Of a stretch of DNA of 64,000 nucleotides, positions 58,901 to 64,000 are shown piece after piece (positions within the stretch are counted from its first letter, which is position 1; each line of letters begins with the position of its first letter). This DNA comes from Kryptolebias marmoratus. Taxonomy: Eukaryota > Chordata > Actinopteri > Cyprinodontiformes > Rivulidae. The stretch spans positions 14,235,462 through 14,299,461 of the forward strand of contig NC_051431.1 of assembly GCF_001649575.2 (NCBI RefSeq). The letters are read 5' to 3'. The notes beneath the pieces were generated by a model, which saw only the letters and a list, made by a program, of their open reading frames with translations, was not told where the DNA came from and did no database searches. The position numbers and the translations under genes were made by a program.

Positions 58901-61900
58901 GATTCTGTATCACAGGAATATCATAATATTTCTGCTGGAATAACCATGTCCTGCAAAACTGACCGCTATGTAGAGCTTTCTGAAATATCTTTTTAGACGA
59001 GTTTAAAGAGAACAGCGATCGACTTTGGTTTTGGCTCTTCAGGACCAGCCTTTAGCTCATCAGTCTGAGCAAATTAAACTTTCTCTCTCCAACAAGTAAG
59101 ATATTAACTGTTCATAAACAAAACCCACCACATTCCTCTTTATTCTTTCTCTCGTCTTTATTTACTGACTCCATTCTTGTGTTTAAGTAACTTGGAGCCA
59201 AAACTAGGAGGTGAGCTGAGCAAAGTTTTCATTAAAGAAAGTTTGTAAAACGTTGTCCTCTACATTTACATAATGATAACCGAGCACTAACTTAATTATA
59301 AAAAGTAGGAATGGAAATAAGCACACAGAGGTTTGCTGCTACACACAGAACTGTAACAACATTAAGGAATTACAATAATTTATAAAAACAAACAAACTTA
59401 TAGCTATCTGCAAATAGTAAAAGGATGCAATTTTGGTTAAACCAGCATCCACTCAGAAGACAATAACTCTATTATGTGACCAAGAAACAAACCCAGGGTC
59501 CTGGATCAAACAGCAGGAACAAAATGGAGCACAGAGCTGCAACAAACACCACAACAGATAAAACACTCAGGGTTTAGAGTCCGTGCATCAACCTGCAACG
59601 TGTTTCTGGAGGGAAATAAGTCCTGTTTGGTATGAGCTATTACTGATCGAATGAATTACGATTGTTGCAGGGATCTACGGTACCTCAGCTTTAACGAGGA
59701 ACCTGATTAAGTGTCAGAGAAATATTAGAAATAGTTGCACCGAAAAGGCTGGTAAATTATTGGCTTGGAGGATAAAACGGATGCAAGCAGAAAGAGCAAT
59801 TAACAGCATAAAATCAAAATCGGACATTTTAATCACAGACCCTTCAGAAATAAATGAAAATTTTAGAGAATTCTACAAAACCTTGTATGAGTCTGAATAT
59901 TCTGGAAACGAAGAATCACAAACTACATTTCTTAATCAATTAAAATTCAAAACCCTTTTAGAGGAAGAGAAAACAACTCTTGATAGGCCTTTAACAATAA
60001 AAGATCTATCTGAAGCAATAGACAGCATGAATAGCGGTAAAACACCAGGTCCTGATGGACTTCCAATAGAATTTTATAAAGCATTTAAAAATAAATTAAT
60101 CTTACCACTTCTCAACATGTATGAAGAGTCATATAAAGCTGGATTACTTCCTGACTCACTGAGACTAGCTACAATAACTCTTTTGCTAAAACCAAACAAA
60201 CCCCCAACTGAATGTTCCTCATATAGAGGAATCAGTCTTATGGGATGTGATACAAAGATTTTATGTAAAGCTCTCTCTAGGAGATTGGATAAATACCTAC
60301 CCAATTTAATAATAGATGATCAGCAAGGATTTATAAAAACAAGACAAGGATACCATAATATAAGACGGGTTCTCAATGTATTACATGAAAAACATAATTG
60401 TATGGACACGGCGATGTTATCATTAGACGCTCGTCAAGCGTTCGATAGAATAGAGTGGAATTATCTGTTTGCAGTTCTCCCCAAATATGGACTGGGTGAA
60501 ACCTTTCTAAAATGGATACGATTACTATATACTGATCCGACAGCACAAGTTTTAACCAATAATAACATGTCAAAACCTTTTAATTTACAACGGTCAACTA
60601 GACAGGGCTGCCCCTTGTCACCACTGCTTTTTGTATTGGCAATAGAACCTCTGGCCATGGCTGTTAGAGCAAATACTGGAATATCAGGTATTAGAATTGG
60701 AGGAAGAGATCATCTCATTTCTTTGTTTGCAGATGACATCATATTTTTCTTAAGTAATTTGAAGATCAGTATTCCCAATTTGTTAAATCTAATAAAAGAG
60801 TTCGGTGAATTTTCAGGATATAAAATTAATAATTCTAAATCAGAGTTAATGTTTCTTAATGAAGAAGAAAGGAGAAGTCCTATTGTGGCTACCCCATTTA
60901 AAACATCTACAGGTTTTACATATTTAGGCATCAAGATCACCCCATCCCTCAGTGAAATAAGCACAGTAAATTATAATCCACTTGTGGAAAAAGTCACAGA
61001 AATGCTAAATCGATGGTCAAATCTACCTATATCTATGATAGGTCGAATAAATATATTAAAAATGACAATCTTGCCCAAATTCTTATACTATTTTCAAACA
61101 CTTCCATTGCCAATGACAGATTCATTTTATGATAGCCTGGACAAACTATTTAATCAATTTATTTGGAGTAATAGAAAAGCAAGACTCCGTTTAAAGCTAC
61201 TCTATCTGCCCTATGAAAGAGGTGGACTTCAAGTCCCTAATCTCAGATGGTATTATATGGCTGCCCAACTAACATCAGCTACGCATTACTTTTGTTCGAT
61301 GGCACCTCCAGCTTGGGTACACATTGAACAGCAATCTGTTCCAGATTTACCCTTAAACACCTTCCTATATTCATCAGATATAAAGGCACTTAAAAAAAAC
61401 ACAAAGAACCCTTTCTTAAAAAATACAATTATAATCTGGCATGCAGCACACAAACATATGGGTGGCTGTCCAGAGCTATCACAATTTACCCCTATCTGGG
61501 GTAATGAAAGGTTCACCCCAGGGAAAAATGATGGAGGATTTAAGCTATGGAAAACCAAAGGCATTCAGAAAATTAAAGATCTTTATGCCGATGGCATGTT
61601 GCTTACTTTCAATCAGCTATGTAATAAGTATTTAATACCTCCAAAACATTTTTTTAAATATTTGCAATTGAAAAATTATATGTCATCAAAACTGAAACAA
61701 ATAGTGGACATTCCACCCTTGACCAAAATAGAAGAGGTGTGCGTAGGGGACGTAAAAGGGAAGGGTTTTCTTTCCGTGTTCTATAATTTGTTGATGCTTT
61801 CCTCTAAGGATTCTGTAATGGATAAGTTAGACGCTTGGAGAAGAGATACTCTTGAAGATATAGATGAGGAAGACTGGAATCAGGCCTGTTTAAAAGCACA

Positions 61901-63025
61901 AACTCAAACGATAAACACAAGATTTAAACTTCTACAATATAAATGGCTCATGAGAACTTATATAACACCAGTTAGGCTTCATCATATGTCCAGTGACATT
62001 CCAGATACTTGCACTAAATGCTTATTTGAAAAAGGAACTCTTCTCCATTGTATGTGGGAATGTCTTAAAATCCAAAAATTTTGGAAGGATGTTATTAGGT
62101 GTCTATCTGAATTGTTTAGAGTGAAAGTTCCATTAGAGGTTAAAATCTGTGTTTTAGGAATATATCCAGTGGAATTTAAACAATCACAGATTAAAACTAA
62201 ATTGATAGACTATGGACTTCTTCAGGCGAGAAGATCTATTGCATTATGCTGGAGGAGCATGGATGCGCCCTCCATGGGACTCTGGAAGAAAGAAATTGCA
62301 AATTCGCTCGGACTGGAAAAACTAACATACATCGCCAAGGGTAAGCAGCGGGACTTTGAGAACTTGTGGGAGCCATATATGAGGATCATAGGGACTGAAG
62401 GTGGAGCTTAATAATGAATGTCTTGAATGGATGTCTTGTCTACAGTTTCTATTACTGTCATGTTATTTTTCTCTGTTTTAATTTAAAGGTCTTGTACATT
62501 TTTGGATCTAAACAAATGCAGGTTTGAATGGTGAATGTGTGAGTAAATGTGAGTGTGTATAAGCAGATGTTTGTACTGTTAAGTTGATTGTAAATGTATG
62601 TTCTAAAAGAGAAAATTTCATAAAATATATTTAAAAAAAAAAAAGAAATAGTTGCACCCGGACTGTGAAAACAGGCAGTTCCAGGTTATTCTCTTACAAA
62701 ATGGACAGAGAAATGCAAGATCAAGGGGGATCCTAACGGTTTTTATTAGAGACAAAAGTGATTTAATAACTGTTTTTATAAACGATAACTTCTACTTCTG
62801 AGACCATGAGGAGCGCAGCTGTTTTCTAAAGGTTCAAGCAAAGAATAAGGTTAAAAACCAGCCGCTGCTCTAAACCAGACTCACCTTTAATCAGGTCAGA
62901 CATGTTGTTCTGCTCCACGTTCTTCTTTGCGTAGTCGAAGCAGATGTCGTCCACCTCTGTGGCGAGGAAGTACCAGCCGTTCATGGTGGCTCCCAGCAGG
63001 GGGTAGATACAAGAAGCTCCGGTTC
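46357..63025 (-). CDS. mettl16: METTL16, RNA N6-adenosine methyltransferase (5' part outside window)
   Basis: METTL16 methylates U6 snRNA and hairpins in MAT2A mRNA and controls S-adenosylmethionine levels. Seven coding exons in gene order: 63025-62885, 58671-58556, 58406-58264, 55810-55741, 54313-54224, 48013-47837, 46974-46357. All have GT-AG borders and compatible phases. They encode about 451 residues, matching human METTL16 from roughly residue 110 (GTGASCIYPLLGAT, SAM-binding) through the catalytic NPPF (58580-58591) to the C-terminus. The last exon carries the vertebrate-conserved RNA-binding region (KRVPCRK...SLFLTAVENTWIH and, after an acidic disordered linker, EMHWVEGQNKDLMNQLRTYL). 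The N-terminal ~109 residues are not in the last 975 bases and must lie beyond 64000. An L1 LINE sits in one intron in opposite orientation. Confidence 0.96.
46975..47836 (-). other. mettl16: mettl16 intron with dispersed repeat X copy B
   Basis: 862 bp. Contains a repeat copy at about 47455-47690 with AAGATGGCTGCA at 47534-47545 and the shared phrase TAGTAGCTGAGAGTCAT. No other feature is recognised. Confidence 0.6.
47837..48013 (-). CDS. mettl16: mettl16 exon with nuclear-localisation-like basic stretch
   Basis: 59 codons, phase 0 at both ends. Begins SPPSKKRKMEKAQKP, a basic stretch parallel to human SPPSKRRKLEKPRKP, and contains a Gly/Ser-rich loop (AAGGSGGSGS). Confidence 0.95.
49222..49560 (+). 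mobile_element. L1-type LINE C-terminal relic
   Basis: A frame of 109 codons ends with KKDFMALTALLAGRLIKWKTAAPP and then IREVL, resembling the C-terminal segment of fish L1 ORF2 ('..FTSLLARRLI..WK...PP'). The upstream part is not recognisable. Antisense to mettl16. Confidence 0.5.
49795..49947 (+). repeat. LINE/SINE 3' tail ending in (GGAT)n
   Basis: CTCATTTGTCTCCATGTG, GACCTGTCCAGGGTGTCCCC and GCGGGTAAAGAAGATGGATGG form a very common teleost repeat tail, ending in four GATG/GGAT units. Probably the 3' end of an RTE/Rex-like LINE or of a SINE that shares it. Confidence 0.7.
50017..50032 (+). promoter_or_regulatory. Candidate CTCF-type motif
   Basis: GCCAGTAGAGGGCAGC fits the CTCF core very well. 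Only the motif supports this. Confidence 0.35.
51300..51326. repeat. (TTTC)n and T-run
   Basis: Several TTTC units running into a T-tract, in a mettl16 intron. Confidence 0.9.
51800..52190 (+). repeat. Dispersed repeat family X, copy C (longest)
   Basis: Contains CAAGATGGCTGCCACGGCTAA (motif at 51893-51904), AGTAGCTGAGAGTCATCCT, GTTTGACCAAAACGGCTCTAA and, at the 3' end, an inverted pair GCATTCCT/AGGAATGC around a 3-base loop (52144-52162). Copies A and B share the first parts. Confidence 0.65.
52225..52300 (+). mobile_element. L2-type LINE 3' tail fragment
   Basis: AAAGCACTTTGGTCAACTTG...TTTAAATGTGCTCTAAAATG resembles the same L2-like tail as at 43640. Confidence 0.45.
53100..53710 (+). mobile_element. 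L2-type LINE body fragment
   Basis: A broken frame reads LLGPEHFTNKP, then NVRHVGVFSYQDLSLNSHL and SRSDAVKLVHRFAVFRLD, the segment that follows the reverse transcriptase core in L2/Rex-type LINEs. Further recognisable DNA follows (CTCATTGGCTTCTTGTTAAA, CTCCAGATAAAATCCTAAA). Stops and deletions show it is dead. Confidence 0.8.
54224..54313 (-). CDS. mettl16: mettl16 exon
   Basis: 30 codons, VPKVTHTEFCQGRTMRWALA and ten more; nearly identical to the human segment. Phase 0 at both ends. Confidence 0.96.
54314..55740 (-). other. mettl16: mettl16 intron with hAT MITE
   Basis: 1.4 kb. Apart from the MITE at 54432-54616 and a GGC run near 55475 nothing is recognised; the 154-codon + strand frame at 55444 overlaps a mettl16 exon and is a shadow. 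Confidence 0.6.
54432..54616. mobile_element. hAT-type MITE, copy 2
   Basis: Inverted ends CAGTGGTGT and ACACCACTG with internal sequence matching the 56321 copy (ATCCTGGTCCTGGAGGGC, TCTGCAGAAGCCTGATAATC). Flanking 8-mers no longer match, so it is older than copy 3. Confidence 0.8.
55741..55810 (-). CDS. mettl16: mettl16 exon
   Basis: Encodes WYSCMLGKKCSLTPLKEELR and three more residues after completing a split Arg codon. Matches human METTL16 closely. Confidence 0.96.
56321..56530. mobile_element. hAT-type MITE, copy 3, with target-site duplication
   Basis: 210-bp non-coding element with perfect inverted ends CAGGGGTCTCCA / TGGAGACCCCTG. It is flanked by the identical 8-mers TGTTAAAC at 56313-56320 and 56531-56538. 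An 8-bp duplication and CAGGGG termini are typical of the hAT superfamily. It has long inner inverted repeats and so could form a hairpin. Confidence 0.92.
57805..57835. repeat. CA microsatellite (interrupted)
   Basis: CA units interrupted by one CT, in a mettl16 intron. Confidence 0.9.
58264..58406 (-). CDS. mettl16: mettl16 exon
   Basis: Encodes GVNSRNSRRPPPSSVNTGG and on to IIHDSLQLKKRL, with the split Arg codon at the donor CG|GTGAGG. Follows the catalytic exon in phase 0. Confidence 0.96.
58556..58671 (-). CDS. mettl16: mettl16 catalytic exon (NPPF)
   Basis: Encodes VKVPQKTLLMDALKEE... and DFCMCNPPFFANQLEAK. The Asn-Pro-Pro-Phe catalytic motif of m6A methyltransferases is intact at 58580-58591. 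Confidence 0.97.
58800..59150. repeat. Dispersed repeat family Y, copy 2
   Basis: Shares TTTAAAACGACTAATCTCTAA, ATATTTCTGCTGGAATAA and CAACAAGTAAGATATTAACTG with the copy at 36255; a middle block (CTTCACAGCGGTTCA) is inverted relative to that copy. Confidence 0.6.
59742..62411 (+). CDS. L1 ORF2 fragment: reverse transcriptase and C-terminal domain
   Basis: 889 codons without a native start; the protein would begin with EKAGKLLAWRIK, which in full-length L1 lies just after the endonuclease. Reverse transcriptase landmarks in order: TPGPDGLPIEFYK, SYRGISLMGCDTKI, LSLDARQAFDRIEW, RQGCPLSPLLFVLAIEP, and the catalytic FADD at 60726-60737. The C-terminal Cys-rich motif is C-x2-C-x8-H-x4-C (CTKCLFEKGTLLHCMWEC). 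Belongs to the L1/Tx1 group. Not expected to move by itself because the endonuclease is missing. Confidence 0.94.
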   Translation, partial: EKAGKLLAWRIKRMQAERAINSIKSKSDILITDPSEINENFREFYKTLYESEYSGNEESQTTFLNQLKFKTLLEEEKTTLDRPLTIKDLSEAIDSMNSGKTPGPDGLPIEFYKAFKNKLILPLLNMYEESYKAGLLPDSLRLATITLLLKPNKPPTECSSYRGISLMGCDTKILCKALSRRLDKYLPNLIIDDQQGFIKTRQGYHNIRRVLNVLHEKHNCMDTAMLSLDARQAFDRIEWNYLFAVLPKYGLGETFLKWIRLLYTDPTAQVLTNNNMSKPFNLQRSTRQGCPLSPLLFVLAIEPLAMAVRANTGISGIRIGGRDHLISLFADDIIFFLSNLKISIPNLLNLIKEFGEFSGYKINNSKSELMFLNEEERRSPIVATPFKTSTGFTYLGIKITPSLSEISTVNYNPLVEKVTEMLNRWSNLPISMIGRINILKMTILPKFLYYFQTLPLPMTDSFYDSLDKLFNQFIWSNRKARLRLKLLYLPYERGGLQVPNLRWYYMAAQLTSATHYFCSMAPPAWVHIEQQSVPDLPLNTFLYSSDIKALKKNTKNPFLKNTIIIWHAAHKHMGGCPELSQFTPIWGNERFTPGKNDGGFKLWKTKGIQKIKDLYADGMLLTFNQLCNKYLIPPKHFFKYLQLKNYMSSKLKQIVDIPPLTKIEEVCVGDVKGKGFLSVFYNLLMLSSKDSVMDKLDAWRRDTLEDIDEEDWNQACLKAQTQTINTRFKLLQYKWLMRTYITPVRLHHMSSDIPDTCTKCLFEKGTLLHCMWECLKIQKFWKDVIRCLSELFRVKVPLEVKICVLGIYPVEFKQSQIKTKLIDYGLLQARRSIALCWRSMDAPSMGLWKKEIANSLGLEKLTYIAKGKQRDFENLWEPYMRIIGTEGGA
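59742..62643 (+). mobile_element. 5'-truncated L1-type LINE, young insertion
   Basis: The element starts abruptly inside ORF2 at 59742 and ends in an A-rich tail (about 62631-62643). It is flanked by identical 15-mers AGAAATAGTTGCACC at 59727-59741 and 62644-62658. The open frame runs from the truncation point to TAA at 62409-62411 without a stop or frameshift. The 3' UTR is about 220 bases. It lacks the 5' UTR, ORF1 and endonuclease region. It was copied by target-primed reverse transcription by another, complete element. It lies antisense in a mettl16 intron. Confidence 0.96.
62885..63025 (-). CDS. mettl16: mettl16 exon with SAM-binding motif (first in window)
   Basis: Encodes GTGASCIYPLLGATMNGWYF and on to NVEQNNMSDLIK. 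The Gly-rich loop and the ATEVDD acidic segment bind S-adenosylmethionine. Its acceptor (CCTCAG at 63026-63031) implies an upstream exon ending in phase 1, not found before 64000. Confidence 0.96.
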
Positions 63026-63377
63026 CTGAGGAAACAGGAAGCACATCCAGGTCTCAGGACTCTGACAGTGATTAATCTGCCGCCGCCAAGAGTTATTGAG
63101 GCTGTTGGTGAATGATAAGGAAAACATGCGGCTGTGTTTACGGTAAAAATAATACGATGTGACGTCCTCCTAAATATCTTAGCCCTGGTAACCGGTGAGC
63201 GTCAGCTCCAGCAGGGGTGATTAAATCAGTCAGATCTAATAAGATGAATTATTCAGTCCAGGCTGAGACATCCGCTACTAAAGAGACACCCAGAGGTGAT
63301 CCATCAGAGAGAAGACGGCCTCATTCTGCTTTTCAAAAGCTTCGGGGTCAACAATCAGTGACCTGGAGGCCTAAAGA

Positions 63378-63416
<39 letters not shown>

Positions 63417-64000
63417 TGTCTGTTAAACTAAGTGTTTGATTTCTACGACCGACACGTGGAGCAGGAAGAGCTGGAAACACGGGGAAAGACTCGGATCACC
63501 TGCAGGAAGCTCTGACTAACGTTGTTAGCTCTGGCTGCAGTGAATAAAAGAAAAATCCAATGAAAATAAATGTCTAAAGTCAGAGTTTTGAGACATTTGT
63601 TTCTAAGAGCATGTTTGTCTCGCTACAGCTATAGAAAAAAAATAAAAAAAATAAATTATTGATTCAGATGGATTATAGGAGCACGCTAATCATATTTTGG
63701 AATAAGTTGCATTTCGACAAATTTCTACAAACATTTTATAATTTACTGACTGCACTGAATTTGATTTTAATTAAGAGTGGATTAAACTGAACTAAACATC
63801 TTCATTTCTTGCATCGTGTCCTGATGAGACGGTTTTTCTGAACTGACGCGATACATTTAAGTGAAGAAACAGAGAGCTGATTTCGTTAGCTTTGAATAAA
63901 AACACTTTAACAACACGTTCCTTCAGACTCTGCGTCGCACGGCGGCTTTCCTCTGGACACAAAAACAGGAAACTAAACTTCCCCCGTGTGCGTGGATCAG
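63026..64000 (-). other. mettl16: mettl16 intron, continuing past the window
   Basis: No exon seen. Contains a (CA)17 microsatellite at 63379-63412 and A/T-rich runs near 63630. Confidence 0.6.
63379..63412. repeat. (CA)17 microsatellite
   Basis: Uninterrupted run of 17 CA units in a mettl16 intron. Confidence 0.96.

Larger units (their letters stand above)
58672..62884 (-). other. mettl16: mettl16 intron with L1 insertion
   Basis: 4.2 kb, of which 2.9 kb is the LINE at 59742-62643. Without the LINE and one target-site duplication the intron would be about 1.3 kb. A dispersed repeat Y copy lies at 58800-59150. Confidence 0.8.

Overview
This window is nuclear DNA from a ray-finned (teleost) fish. 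It has spliced vertebrate genes with GT-AG introns, teleost-type repeats (Tc1/mariner relic, L2/Rex-like LINE fragments, a 'CAGGGGTCTCC' hAT MITE, a tRNA-derived SINE, many CA repeats) and two scaffold gaps. Species cannot be fixed from the sequence alone. No operon, CRISPR array or prokaryotic system is present, and most open frames in the window are chance frames.

Layout. Bases 1-25.3 kb hold no gene I can support: AT-rich intergenic or far-upstream intronic DNA with a SINE (13.9 kb), a hAT MITE (21.3 kb) and an internally deleted Tc1 relic (23.3-24.0 kb). A TATA box and donor site at 25.37-25.47 kb look like the 5' end of septin4. Its 12 coding exons run on the + strand from 26345 to 30938 and encode about 495 residues with complete GTPase motifs. 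The 3' UTR reaches about 32.06 kb. From 44530 down to 33961 on the - strand lies mnt, the Max-binding bHLH-zip repressor: 6 coding exons, 573 residues, complete coding sequence, convergent with septin4. Upstream of mnt and in the same orientation lies mettl16 (46357-63025, - strand), the U6/MAT2A m6A RNA methyltransferase. Seven 3' exons are present, from the Gly-rich SAM-binding motif to the stop codon; its 5' exons lie beyond base 64000. The mnt-mettl16 neighbourhood is also found in human 17p13.3; septin4 is on 17q in human, so its linkage here is a fish arrangement.

Inside a mettl16 intron sits a 5'-truncated but otherwise uninterrupted L1-type LINE (59742-62643, + strand). It has an 889-residue open frame, a poly(A) tail and a perfect 15-bp target-site duplication, so it is a young insertion. 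Older LINE pieces, two further hAT MITE copies and several dispersed repeat families fill the remaining introns.

The strongest unexpected signals are: (1) a possible alternative C-terminus of septin4, made by reading through the last intron into 40 more charged codons followed by a cluster of poly(A) signals, analogous to how the human SEPT4 isoform ARTS arises; (2) a 206-bp AG-free tract before the first coding exon of septin4, suggesting a distant branch point; (3) a perfect 17-bp inverted repeat at 43.27 kb; (4) a 271-codon orphan frame in an mnt intron; (5) a dispersed repeat carrying YY1-like and paired TEAD-like motifs; (6) a G-quadruplex motif just upstream of the mnt start codon. No new multi-gene system was found.
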